Origin: Bradyrhizobium paxllaeri
GTDB taxonomy: Bacteria > Pseudomonadota > Alphaproteobacteria > Rhizobiales > Xanthobacteraceae
Length of the DNA: 64,000 bases
Direction of reading: 5' to 3'
Assembly (NCBI RefSeq): GCF_001693515.2
Contig: NZ_CP042968.1
Location: forward strand, 4,464,001 to 4,528,000
Each line of letters begins with the position of its first letter. Within the stretch, counting starts at the first letter, position 1. Shown piece after piece: positions 17,035 through 30,482 of this stretch. Made by a program: the position numbers and the translations under genes. The notes beneath the pieces are model-generated. The model was not told where the DNA came from. It ran no database searches and worked only from the letters and a program-made list of their open reading frames with translations.

Positions 17035-17298
17035 ATGACAACTTCGCATCTACTTCATACACTCCGGGGCACCGCAGCGGCGAACCGGTCACAAATGGCG
17101 AGACTGATCGAAAGCCTCTCGCGTTCGGTCGAGCTACTCAGCATCGAAATAGAACACGAGGAAGCCCGCGCGGGTGTTTATAATCTGTCGGCCGTAACCT
17201 ATCCGGTGTTGGCACGGAGTCTGAGGGCCCGGAAGGACAACATCCGGATTACCATTGCTTCGCTGGAGGCGCAGTTCCACGCAACCGAGGCGGCGTAG
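17035..17298 (+). CDS. Small hypothetical helical protein
   Basis: 87 residues from the ATG at 17035, preceded by AGAGG. The sequence is amphipathic-helical (SQMARLIESLSRSVELLSIEI, then ALARSLRARKDNIRITIASLE-type pattern) with no signal or membrane segment. It could be a small cytoplasmic coiled-coil protein like its neighbour at 16555-16728. Function unknown. It converges with the Rnk-like gene, 80 bp apart. Confidence 0.55.
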   Translation: MTTSHLLHTLRGTAAANRSQMARLIESLSRSVELLSIEIEHEEARAGVYNLSAVTYPVLARSLRARKDNIRITIASLEAQFHATEAA

Positions 17299-17378
17299 CG
17301 GCATCCGCTCAACGCAACTGTCGCGCCGCGGGGAAAAACCGCGCGGCGCGACTAGCCTCAACACACCTCTCAAAGCCA

Positions 17379-17792
17379 TCAGTTGGACACGCCCAGCACC
17401 GTCAAGGACCGCTTGTTGTGGCCTGGCGTCTGAAACTCGATGGCTTGGCCAACCGACAGGCCGATCAACGCAGCTCCGACCGGCGTAAGAACCGAGACGC
17501 GCTTTAGCGTTATGTCCGCTTCGTGCGGATACACCAACACCACGTCCCGGACTTCACCGGTCTTGTCATCGCAGTACCGGACCTGCGAGCCCATGCGGAC
17601 CACTCCACGCAGATCGGAATTATCCGCCACCACGCTTGCACGCTCCATCTCCTGCGCGAGGAAATGGGCCACGCGCGGGAAGAGCATCGCGCTCGAACCG
17701 GCCAGGGCGTTTAGACGCCTGGCCTCGTTCTCCATCACCGTGATCGGCGGCAACACGATTTCAGCTTTGCTCTTGCGATTAGTCTTGCTCAT
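17379..17792 (-). CDS. rnk: Nucleoside diphosphate kinase regulator (Rnk / GreA-GreB C-terminal fold)
   Basis: 137 residues from the Met of MSKTNRKSKAEIVLPP, with AAGGAG upstream. An N-terminal helical hairpin (MENEARRLNALAG to FLAQEMERASVV) is followed by the GreA/GreB C-terminal FKBP-like domain: VRMGSQVRYCDDKTGEVRDVVLVYPHEAD, then VLTPVGAALIGLSVGQAIEF. Rnk proteins bind RNA polymerase near the secondary channel without Gre-type cleavage activity. It lies 16 bp after a second Gre-like gene (17809-18294) in the same operon. Confidence 0.85.
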   Translation of the reverse strand: MSKTNRKSKAEIVLPPITVMENEARRLNALAGSSAMLFPRVAHFLAQEMERASVVADNSDLRGVVRMGSQVRYCDDKTGEVRDVVLVYPHEADITLKRVSVLTPVGAALIGLSVGQAIEFQTPGHNKRSLTVLGVSN

Positions 17793-17808
17793 TACCTTCT
17801 CTCCTTTC

Positions 17809-18294
17809 CTAAGCTGCTGATGGTCCCGGATCATCGTCATCAAAGAGCTTTTTGCCCTTGACCACCGGATTGCGGAACAAAACCCTGACAACATCATTCG
17901 CTTCACCTCGACTGACGCGTTCGATCCTGACGACGTTGGTGCGCCCAGCGGTGAAGAAGGGGATTTCACTTCCGACCTTCAGCCCCACCAACGCTGCGCC
18001 CAACGGTGACATCACGGGGATTTGGGTTCGCTCGGACGCGTAGTCCTCGGGGTAGACCAGTTGCCTCGTCCTGCTGGGGACGCCCCAGTTAATCCAGAAC
18101 GTCACCCACGAACCCATGGTGACAACGCTGTCCAATCTGGCTGCGCGATCAGGGACGACTTCCGCACGGTTGATCTCACTCAACAGAAAACGTGCGTCCA
18201 CGTCGCCTTGATCTGCGCCTGCCTGCGCGAGCCGCTCCAGGCGGCGATGGTCAGACGCCGGAAGAGTGACGTCCGGAATAGAGGGGTTGTTCAC
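17809..18294 (-). CDS. GreA/GreB-family (Rnk-like) RNA polymerase-binding factor
   Basis: 161 residues. The GTG at 18294 has GGAGG 6 nt upstream and is favoured over an upstream frame extension. A short N-terminal helical part (DHRRLERLAQAGA to FLLSEINRAEVV) precedes the Gre C-terminal domain: VTMGSWVTFWINWGV, RQLVYPEDYASERTQIPVMS and PLGAALVGLKVGSEIPFF. It ends in an acidic DDDDPG tail. It is a diverged paralogue of the adjacent Rnk-like protein. The acidic tip residues of true GreA are not evident. Confidence 0.8.
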   Translation of the reverse strand: MNNPSIPDVTLPASDHRRLERLAQAGADQGDVDARFLLSEINRAEVVPDRAARLDSVVTMGSWVTFWINWGVPSRTRQLVYPEDYASERTQIPVMSPLGAALVGLKVGSEIPFFTAGRTNVVRIERVSRGEANDVVRVLFRNPVVKGKKLFDDDDPGPSAA

Positions 18295-18342
18295 GACATG
18301 CCTCCTTGTTTGGGCTTCCCTTGCGGGAGAGCCACACACCAA

Positions 18343-18677
18343 ATCTGTTTGATGAAGGAAGGGGGTATCCGGACGGCAAACTACCGTCCGGCTAGACTCC
18401 TGCTTGGAGGCGTCCGGCGTGCAAGCAACGCCGCGCGATGCGCGGATCGATGTCGAGGACGTGTGTCATGTCGTAACCACCATAGGACCTGCCACCGCGC
18501 CTTGCATCGCGACCAAAGACCGCACATCCCTCAGGATGCGCTGCAAGACCGGCACTCGGCCAGGAGTGTGTTTTCGGAGCCAGAATGAATCCACCGCGCC
18601 GCCAGATTTGAGCCGTATTCTGACCTAGGTCGCGGCCAAAGCTCGTTTCGCTGGGGGCGCAACACCGGGTTGCTGCC
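18343..18677. other. Intergenic region with no confident gene
   Basis: 335 bp between the divergent Gre-like gene and an exported protein gene. Short open frames occur on both strands (one minus-strand frame ends MTHVLDIDPRIARRCLHAG) but none has a clear ribosome site or family resemblance. A hairpin GGACGG/CCGTCC lies at about 18373-18397. Promoters for both flanking genes are probably here but were not located. Confidence 0.5.
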
Positions 18678-19514
18678 ATGTCCGGTCATTTGCGATTTTG
18701 CTTCGCTGCATCTGTCCTTCTCGCAGGTCTCTCGACATCGCCTGCGTCTTCGAATCCTTTTGCCGACTTTTTCAATTTCGCTCCCCGGCAGGCCACCGCT
18801 CCTGCGGAAGCGGAAGAAGAGTGCTTGTCGCGACCCGGCAAGTCGACGACGGCCGGCCAGCACTGGGTCTACCGGTTCGACGGTCGCCGCAAATGCTGGT
18901 TCCAGAGCGATGAGGCGATCGCGGTGAAAAAGCAGGCTCGTCATCGCGCCGCGAAGCCTCGCGTCATCTCCTCCGAAGAGAACGAGGCCGCGCAGCGCAA
19001 GCGCAAGGCGGTCGTGGATGCGCGTGCGGAGCTGCTGCGCTCCGCATCGGCAGAAACCTCTCCGCCGACGCCGCCCGCACCCAAGCTGAAGCTGGCCGAT
19101 GCCGCTTCCGTCGTCCCTGCGGGCGCCGCAGCCCTCGTGCCGCCGGCACCCGTCGCCAACGGCGTGGCCGATCAGCCTACGTTTGGCCAACCTACATCGC
19201 GCCAGGTCGACGTGGAGACGCTTCTGTCAGCCGCGCCAGCCGCCAGCGAAGTGGTTGCCGCCTCCCTGTCGCCGGCCGCCCTTCCCCTCGCCGAGACAGC
19301 CGACGACGGGTGGGACTCCACGGCAAGCTGGATTGGCATGCTGCTGATGGCGCTGGGTCTCGTCTCCGTCTTAGCCTCGAGCCGGACCCTTCGGGAGGCC
19401 ATACCGTTGCGCGATTTGATGCGGGAACGACTCGGTACGCAATGGGGTCGCGAGCGGCGGTTCGAAGGAAGGCGAGTGACTTCCCGTCAACAAGCAGACT
19501 ATTTCAGCGCGTAG
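18678..19514 (+). CDS. Exported/anchored hypothetical protein
   Basis: 278 residues with a signal peptide (MSGHLRFCFAASVLLAGLST). A short Cys-containing module resembling other rhizobial envelope proteins follows (EECLSRPGKSTTAGQHWVYR, then FDGRRKCWFQ), then a long low-complexity Ala/Pro region. One transmembrane helix lies near residues 215-235 (SWIGMLLMALGLVSVLASS) before a basic cytoplasmic tail. The topology fits a periplasmic sensor or anchor, function unknown. The conserved pair of Cys in the module probably forms a disulfide. Confidence 0.7.
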   Translation: MSGHLRFCFAASVLLAGLSTSPASSNPFADFFNFAPRQATAPAEAEEECLSRPGKSTTAGQHWVYRFDGRRKCWFQSDEAIAVKKQARHRAAKPRVISSEENEAAQRKRKAVVDARAELLRSASAETSPPTPPAPKLKLADAASVVPAGAAALVPPAPVANGVADQPTFGQPTSRQVDVETLLSAAPAASEVVAASLSPAALPLAETADDGWDSTASWIGMLLMALGLVSVLASSRTLREAIPLRDLMRERLGTQWGRERRFEGRRVTSRQQADYFSA

Positions 19515-19604
19515 CCTGGATGAGCGAAGCGATCTATGGCGGCGCGAGTCGCGATCGCCTGTTTGTGTCGGCCACGGCGAAGCCCGGCGCGTCGGCAGGT
19601 CAGT

Positions 19605-20114
19605 TCAATTCTGCGACTGGGCGATCGGGCTGGCGCTCTCGCGAGGGTTGGAGACGACCTGTGGCAGGGCCAAGGTGAACGCATCGACCAGCCGGCGTCG
19701 CCAAGGCTGCGTCAGCATCGATAGCTTGCCTTCGAGCAGAGCCGCCCTTTCCCGGGCTCCCACGCTTTCCGTGCTGACCTTGAGCAGTTCAGCCAGCAGC
19801 TTGTTGGTGCGCTCGCATTCTCTCTCGAAGTCGGCCCGATGGCCGCTGGCAATCACCTTCATCTCCGCCAGCTCGGTCTGCAAACTCTCGATTCGCTGCT
19901 TCAGGGCGGTGACCACCTGTTGACCGGGCGGCGTTTGCGGCTGGCGAGGTGTTGGGGAATGGCTGAATTCGCTGAGATCGACCTGGACCAGCGTCTTGCC
20001 GTCGTTGGAGCGGGAGCGCGGCCATCGGTGCCGCTTTACCAGGGCACGCGCGGCTTCTGGCGAAACGGTAAGCCTTTCGCCCAGTTCGGCATACGTCAGC
20101 ATCTCGACGGGCAT
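19605..20114 (-). CDS. Hypothetical protein with N-terminal helix-turn-helix and coiled coil
   Basis: 169 residues. The Met at 20114 has GGGAG 7 nt upstream. Residues 1-45 look like a MerR/excisionase-type helix-turn-helix (LTYAELGERLTVSPEAARAL followed by VKRHRWPRSRSNDGKTLVQV). A Pro/Gln linker leads to a long coiled coil (ALKQRIESLQTELAEMKV to LLAELLKVS), then a hydrophobic C-terminus. Proteins with this layout are common in Bradyrhizobium without known role, possibly DNA-associated. It runs convergently to the preceding exported protein. Confidence 0.65.
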   Translation of the reverse strand: MPVEMLTYAELGERLTVSPEAARALVKRHRWPRSRSNDGKTLVQVDLSEFSHSPTPRQPQTPPGQQVVTALKQRIESLQTELAEMKVIASGHRADFERECERTNKLLAELLKVSTESVGARERAALLEGKLSMLTQPWRRRLVDAFTLALPQVVSNPRESASPIAQSQN

Positions 20115-20236
20115 GATTTTGCTCCCGTTGGCCGGACGGTCACCACCCGGATACAGCAAAATCCTAACAATCTATGGTTAAGGGTTGGTTTACCCACCCG
20201 GAGCCCTGACGCGGTGAGCTGAAGGCGCCTAACGTC

Positions 20237-20308
20237 GTAGATCCTATGGGTGGCAGGTGGTCAGGGGGTAAGTTGAGTTTGCGACCCCCACTCACCCAGA
20301 GGATCCAC
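20237..20308. mobile_element. Solo 72-bp IS110-type end next to gyrA
   Basis: These 72 bp match 54287-54358, the segment directly upstream of the IS110 transposase at 54360, at all but one position. The element is a nested inverted repeat: GATCCTATGGGTG pairs with CACCCAGAGGATC (12 of 13) and, inside, GGGGGT with ACCCCC. No transposase follows here; it ends 9 bp from the gyrA stop codon. It may be a remnant end of a lost insertion sequence or an independently mobile palindrome. Confidence 0.75.
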
Positions 20309-20317
20309 ACGCATGCG

Positions 20318-23044
<2,727 letters not shown>

Positions 23045-23246
23045 AGGGGAATCCAGTCAGTTCTCAGTCGGGAATCATATAGCGCATCGGGGGTCCGATA
23101 ACCACCCCGTAGCTTTCAGGAGGAGCTGTTTTTCCGCTCGTTTTTTCATGGACTTACGGCATCGCAAGAAGGTTTTTTGGCTGCTGCTGGAACGGCCATT
23201 TCCGGGCCGGAACGAAGCCGTCAAAACGGTGTTTTATTACCTCTTT

Positions 23247-23645
23247 CTATGGGCCGAAAACCACCGCATGCATGATCCGGCCCGGCAGGAAGGTGAACAC
23301 GCCGGCGACGATCAGCGCGCCGAAGAAGATCGAGATCATCGCCTTCTTGTGCGCGCCGGCATTGTGCCGGCGGGCATGCAGCACCGCGAGCACCAGCATG
23401 ATCGGCGCAAAGATCGAGAGCAGATGAATTGGGCTGAACGGTCCGAGCAGACGGATCTCGTGGATCCAGAACGAACTGATTGCGACCGTAAACATCAGCA
23501 CCACCCAGATCCAGCCGATGGTCCGGTGCGGCAACGTCCCTTTTGGTGCGGCGAACTGAACTATGCCAAGTGCAAACGCCGCCATCGCGGCGAAGGCGTG
23601 TAGCGGGATGGTCCCGGGGGCCTCCAGCAGCGGTGCGAGGCTCAT
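23247..23645 (-). CDS. DUF2306-type small integral membrane protein
   Basis: 132 residues with four predicted transmembrane helices (LHAFAAMAAFALGIVQF; TIGWIWVVLMFTVAISSF; IHLLSIFAPIMLVLAVL; ISIFFGALIVAGVFTFL). His residues near helix ends (IPLHAF, IHEIRL, ARRHNAGAHKKAM, GRIMHAVV) follow the DUF2306 pattern, which suggests haem or metal ligation as in related cytochrome-like membrane proteins; this is inference. It lies between gyrA and ssb, same strand, spaced widely from both. Confidence 0.75.
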   Translation of the reverse strand: MSLAPLLEAPGTIPLHAFAAMAAFALGIVQFAAPKGTLPHRTIGWIWVVLMFTVAISSFWIHEIRLLGPFSPIHLLSIFAPIMLVLAVLHARRHNAGAHKKAMISIFFGALIVAGVFTFLPGRIMHAVVFGP

Positions 23646-23924
23646 CGGTAGGCGCTCCAGATCCGATTGGCGTTCGGGGCTGGGAGCAGCTTAGGTGAAA
23701 TACCTCATGTAAATATTAAAACCATAACGGCCGGGGCGAACCGGCCGCACGCTCAGATCGCAAATACGCCCACAAGCGCAGTCAGCCGAATGCCGCTCGT
23801 TCTTGCATCGGCGCATTGAAGTAGGCCCGGCGCAAAGCCCGTTCCCGCCAACGAATTTCCTGCGAGGGCAATGTGCCGCCGGAACGCCCTGCTCCAGAAC
23901 GAGCCTTCACTAGAAGACCCTGCG

Positions 23925-24413
23925 CTAGAACGGGATGTCGTCGTCCATGTCGCTGTTGCGGCCGCCGGCCGCTACCGCCCGCCGCGGTGCCGACGAGACC
24001 GGACCGCTGGAGCCGAAATCGCCTCCGTCGTCGGAGCCGAAGCTGCCGCCTCCGCCGCCGCCGCGGCCATCAAGCATGGTCAGGGTCGAGTTGAAACCCT
24101 GCAGCACGACTTCGGTCGAGTATTTCTCGACGCCGCTCTGGTCGGTCCATTTGCGGGTCTGCAGCGCGCCCTCGATGTAAACCTTGGCGCCCTTCTTCAG
24201 ATACTGCTCGACAATCTTGCAAAGCGGTTCGGAGAAGATCACGACGCGGTGCCACTCGGTCTTTTCCTTGCGCTCGCCGGTGCCCTTGTCGCGCCAGGTC
24301 TCCGAGGTCGCGATGCTCAGATTGGCGATCGGCCGCCCGTCCTGTGTACGCCGGATCTCCGGATCCTTGCCGAGGTTGCCGACCAGAATCACCTTGTTCA
24401 CACTTCCCGCCAT
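23925..24413 (-). CDS. ssb: Single-stranded DNA-binding protein
   Basis: 162 residues from [15 protein letters not shown]; the open frame extends upstream but the family start is here. The OB fold covers residues 1-110 ([57 protein letters not shown]). A Gly/Ser-rich linker leads to the acidic tip DMDDDIPF, which recruits repair and replication partners. It coats ssDNA as a tetramer. A LexA-type box lies upstream at 24619-24633, in keeping with SOS control. Confidence 0.97.
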   Translation of the reverse strand: MAGSVNKVILVGNLGKDPEIRRTQDGRPIANLSIATSETWRDKGTGERKEKTEWHRVVIFSEPLCKIVEQYLKKGAKVYIEGALQTRKWTDQSGVEKYSTEVVLQGFNSTLTMLDGRGGGGGGSFGSDDGGDFGSSGPVSSAPRRAVAAGGRNSDMDDDIPF

Positions 24414-24618
24414 CGCCGCTCTCCACTCGATATCGCCGGCAAAAATCACTGGCCCGGCGGCTGTCGCCGGACGTTCTTCAATTCTTGACCTGCCGCTTGA
24501 CCTGTCGCCTGTCCGCTTTGGACATCCGAACCGGACCCTATACGCTCGCAGGCCCCGCTGACTTGGCGATCCCTCGCCAAGCCGGCGGTTATCCACATAT
24601 AGCATCGCCCGGACGCGC

Positions 24619-24633
24619 GTTCCAGCTTTGTTC
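24619..24633 (-). promoter_or_regulatory. SOS (LexA) box upstream of ssb
   Basis: GTTC-CAGCTTT-GTTC matches the alphaproteobacterial LexA consensus GTTC-N7-GTTC. On the minus strand it lies some 15-20 bp before a good -10 box, CTATAT (24597-24602), so LexA would overlap the -35 region of the ssb promoter. A second copy of the same pattern precedes uvrA. Confidence 0.8.
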
Positions 24634-24915
24634 CCGCCAACACCCACTAGGGCCTGGCCGCGACGTTACAACCGCCAAGCGAATTCCGGGAACCCACGGA
24701 GAGCCGAAATGGAACCCGAAAGCCCCCTTTTCGGTTCCAATTATACCAGCGTAATCATGGTGTTGTGCATATAACTTGGCTCTCACCTGTTGCACCCGGG
24801 ACACGCCATTTTCGCGCGAGTCGCGATATAGAATTACCCATCGGCGCGGGCGTTCGCGTCATCACGGCAACGCTTCGGGACCAACGGGAAGCGGGCAAGA
24901 GCTGGAGATCAGAGG

Positions 24916-25674
24916 ATGAAGAAGTTTCTGTTAGGTACGGTTGCTCTCATCGCGTTTGCTGCGCCTGCGGCCGCCGCCGACCTTGCGGCGCGCCCCTATA
25001 CCAAGGCGCCGCCGGCGCCGGTCGCCGTGGTGTATGACTGGAGCGGTTTCTACATCGGCGCCAACGGCGGCTGGGGTTCGAGCCGCAAGTGCTGGGATCT
25101 CACCAACGACGGCATCGGTCCTATCGTTCCGGCCTTCCCCGAAGGCTGTCACGATGCAACCGGCGGCACCGCCGGCGGTCAGCTCGGCTATCGCTGGCAG
25201 GCCGGCACTTGGGTGTTCGGTCTTGAAGGCCAGGGCAACTGGGCCGACTTCCAGGGCAACAATGTGAGCCTGTTCGATCCGACGCTCCGCAACGAGTCGC
25301 GCATTGATGCGTTCGGCCTGATCACGGGCCAGGTCGGTTGGGCCGCCAATAACGTTCTGTTCTACGTCAAGGGCGGTGCGGCCGTTACGGGGGATCGTTT
25401 CCGCATCCGTGATACTGCCACGGGCGCCGTGGTTGCCACCACCGGTGACGACACCCGCTGGGGTGGCGTAGTCGGCGCGGGCCTCGAATTCGGCTTTGCC
25501 CCCAACTGGTCGGCCGGCATTGAATACAACCACCTGTTCATGCAGGACCGCACCCACGACTTCATCACTGTGGGGGGACTCGCCTTCGGCAGCGATCGCA
25601 TCCGCCAGGACGTCGATCTCGTCACCGTGCGTGTGAACTACCGGTGGGGTGGCCCGGTGATTGCGAGGTACTGA
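24916..25674 (+). CDS. Outer membrane beta-barrel protein (Omp25/Omp31 type), copy 1
   Basis: 252 residues. A signal peptide (KKFLLGTVALIAFAAPAAAA) precedes the hallmark ADLAARPYTKAP segment of rhizobial Omp25/RopB-like barrels. An eight-stranded barrel follows (YDWSGFYIGANGGWG, GGQLGYRWQAGTWVFGLEGQ, NNVLFYVKGGAAVTGD, GVVGAGLEFGFAPNWSAGIE) and ends in a terminal aromatic/basic strand (VNYRWGGPVIARY). Two Cys (RKCWD and EGCHD) may be linked. GGAG lies 8 nt before the ATG. Its near-paralogue begins 225 bp downstream, indicating tandem duplication. Confidence 0.9.
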   Translation: MKKFLLGTVALIAFAAPAAAADLAARPYTKAPPAPVAVVYDWSGFYIGANGGWGSSRKCWDLTNDGIGPIVPAFPEGCHDATGGTAGGQLGYRWQAGTWVFGLEGQGNWADFQGNNVSLFDPTLRNESRIDAFGLITGQVGWAANNVLFYVKGGAAVTGDRFRIRDTATGAVVATTGDDTRWGGVVGAGLEFGFAPNWSAGIEYNHLFMQDRTHDFITVGGLAFGSDRIRQDVDLVTVRVNYRWGGPVIARY

Positions 25675-25696
25675 TCTACGCCTTCACCGAAGATGA

Positions 25697-25723
25697 AAAG
25701 GCCGGCCTCGCGCCGGCCTTTTT
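25697..25723 (+). terminator. Intrinsic terminator after barrel copy 1
   Basis: AAGGCCGGC and GCCGGCCTT pair around CTCGC and are followed by a T tract (TTTTTG). It lies 23 bp after the stop codon and separates the two tandem barrel genes into separate transcripts. Confidence 0.85.
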
Positions 25724-25898
25724 GTTTGGTTGTACCCCGACAAGGTCGGCACCAGCTATGGTTGCATAATGCCCACATTTGCCGCGGATGTGGTTTTTCG
25801 GCGACAGCAATTTGCGGGAACATCGCGCTATATGACGAAGCAACCTCAAATTGACGGCTGAGGAAATTGTTGCGTTGGGCCGCGAAAGGAAAAAGAAC

Positions 25899-26642
25899 GT
25901 GAAAAAGATTCTGCTGACCACCACCGGTTTGATCGCGCTTGGGATGGCGCCCGCGATCGCCGCCGACCTTGCTGCCCGGCCTTACACCAAGGCGCCCGCG
26001 ATGGTCGCGGCTGTGTATGACTGGAGCGGATTCTACATCGGCGCGAACGGCGGCTGGGGCACGAGCCACAACTGCTGGACCAACACCGCAATTGGCGGCG
26101 TTCCGGTGGCGCCGACTTCCGAAGGATGCCACGACGCTGACGGCGGCACGATCGGTGGTCAGGTCGGCTATCGCTGGCAGGCCGGCAACTGGGTGTTCGG
26201 TCTCGAAGCGCAGGGCAACTGGGCTGACTTCAGTGGCTCGAACGCCATTGCGCCGTTCGCCAGCAACCGCACCAAGATCGACGCATTCGGCCTGTTCACC
26301 GGCCAGGTCGGCTACGCCGCCAACAACGTCCTGTTCTACGTCAAGGGCGGTGCTGCGGTGACCGACAACCGCTACGAAAGCGTGTTCTTCGGCACGGTGT
26401 TCGATCGCTCCGAGCAGACCCGCTGGGGTGGCACGGTTGGCGCTGGCGTGGAATACGCCTTCGCTCCGAACTGGTCGTTCGGCGTCGAATATAACCATCT
26501 GTTCATGGGCACCAATAACTACAACTTCCGTACCGTCGTCGGGGGCATCAACACCCGCAACGACGACATCAAGCAGGACGCTGACATCGTCACCGCCCGC
26601 ATCAACTACCGCTTCGGCGGTCCGACGGTCGCGCGGTACTGA
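25899..26642 (+). CDS. Outer membrane beta-barrel protein (Omp25/Omp31 type), copy 2
   Basis: 247 residues from the GTG at 25899, which has AAAGGA 8 nt upstream; starting at the in-frame ATG further 5' would put a polar stretch before the signal peptide (KKILLTTTGLIALGMAPAIA). It aligns with copy 1 over its full length: ADLAARPYTKAPAMVAAVYD, GFYIGANGGWGTSHNCW, VGYRWQAGNWVFGLEAQGNW, NNVLFYVKGGAAVTDN, INYRFGGPTVARY. Differences concentrate in the predicted surface loops. It has its own terminator and so probably its own promoter. Confidence 0.9.
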   Translation: MKKILLTTTGLIALGMAPAIAADLAARPYTKAPAMVAAVYDWSGFYIGANGGWGTSHNCWTNTAIGGVPVAPTSEGCHDADGGTIGGQVGYRWQAGNWVFGLEAQGNWADFSGSNAIAPFASNRTKIDAFGLFTGQVGYAANNVLFYVKGGAAVTDNRYESVFFGTVFDRSEQTRWGGTVGAGVEYAFAPNWSFGVEYNHLFMGTNNYNFRTVVGGINTRNDDIKQDADIVTARINYRFGGPTVARY

Positions 26643-26674
26643 TCCCCGCATCACCTGAGTTCCCAAGATCGAGA

Positions 26675-26703
26675 AAAGGCCGGCCTTGCGCCGGCCTTTT
26701 TTT
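26675..26703 (+). terminator. Intrinsic terminator after barrel copy 2
   Basis: AAAAGGCCGGC and GCCGGCCTTTT pair around CTTGC, followed by further T residues to 26703. It is nearly the same sequence as the terminator of copy 1, which means the duplicated unit includes the terminator. Confidence 0.85.
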
Positions 26704-26791
26704 GCGCGGCACTGCTGACTGCTGCTGCCAAAAATATCTCGGCGAAAACAATCCGTTGATGATTCGCGCTCGGCACTGGATATTCCCCATC

Positions 26792-26806
26792 GTTCTTCCT
26801 ATGTTC
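26792..26806 (+). promoter_or_regulatory. SOS (LexA) box upstream of uvrA
   Basis: GTTC-TTCCTAT-GTTC fits the alphaproteobacterial LexA consensus exactly and lies 90 bp before the uvrA start codon. Together with the ssb box it ties both repair genes to the SOS response. Confidence 0.8.
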
Positions 26807-26895
26807 CGACTTTCAATCATCGGCGCCTGATCCCGGTTCGCTCCGGCAATGCGCGCCCAACGTGGCGCGCGACCTGCGCGCCTGGAAATGCCGAT

Positions 26896-29880
<2,985 letters not shown>

Positions 29881-30033
29881 GCTTTTGCTTAGCTAACTAT
29901 GACCATAGTACAGCAAGCTGCAACGAACTTTGACCTCCAATTTGTGTATTACACAATCGGAATGGGTCGGGTGGGCTGTCGCCGCACGCGGCAGTCGCTT
30001 CGCTCTACCACCCTCCAGCCCTACCTCGGACTC

Positions 30034-30405
30034 TTACTCCACGATCTTCCAATATGAGTCCTTGCGGATTACCTTGCCGTTGCGAAACGTGTAGAAGTCA
30101 CAACCTTGGACCTCTTTTCTCGCTCCCTCGCGGGTGGTGCCTGTGAGGGTCCATTTAGAGATGCCAGTATCGGTAGCCGAATCCACAAAATGTTCATCGT
30201 TGCCGTAGTGGACATCAGGCAAGCCTTCAAAGCGTATTGCCAATGCTTCTCGTACGTTCTGTTTTCCCTCGAAACGAGAACCCCAAGGTTTGCTTCCCCT
30301 CGGCATTTCCAGGACACAATCGTCAGCAAAGAACGTCATGATGCGATCAAGGTCATGTGCGTTGAAGGCCGTGCATAGCTCGGTCAGTGTCGATCGAATG
30401 TCCAT
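30034..30405 (-). CDS. SnoaL/NTF2-like fold protein
   Basis: 123 residues. The pattern LTELCTAFNAHDLDRIMTFF followed by ADDCVLEMPRG, GKQNVREALAIRF, then KWTLTGTTREG and GCDFYTFRNGKVIRKDSYWK is the cone-shaped NTF2/SnoaL fold used by ketosteroid isomerases, polyketide cyclases and many proteins of unknown substrate. It is a stand-alone gene with no pathway neighbours. The substrate cannot be told from the sequence. Confidence 0.8.
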   Translation of the reverse strand: MDIRSTLTELCTAFNAHDLDRIMTFFADDCVLEMPRGSKPWGSRFEGKQNVREALAIRFEGLPDVHYGNDEHFVDSATDTGISKWTLTGTTREGARKEVQGCDFYTFRNGKVIRKDSYWKIVE

Positions 30406-30482
30406 TCGTTCGTCTCCCGCGTTCGGATTATCGATGACTGCTCATGCGTGTTCCGAAATATTAATGGGCGCCGACCGGGGCT

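Noticed and set aside
24916..25674. Reading the barrel proteins as energy-coupled receptors or classical porins
   Set aside because: Length (about 250 residues) and the ADLAARPYTKAP/Omp25 pattern fit small eight-stranded barrels, not 16- or 22-stranded channels.
29881..30033. Possible regulatory RNA after uvrA
   Set aside because: No stable hairpin with T tract and no promoter-like pair was visible in these 153 bp.
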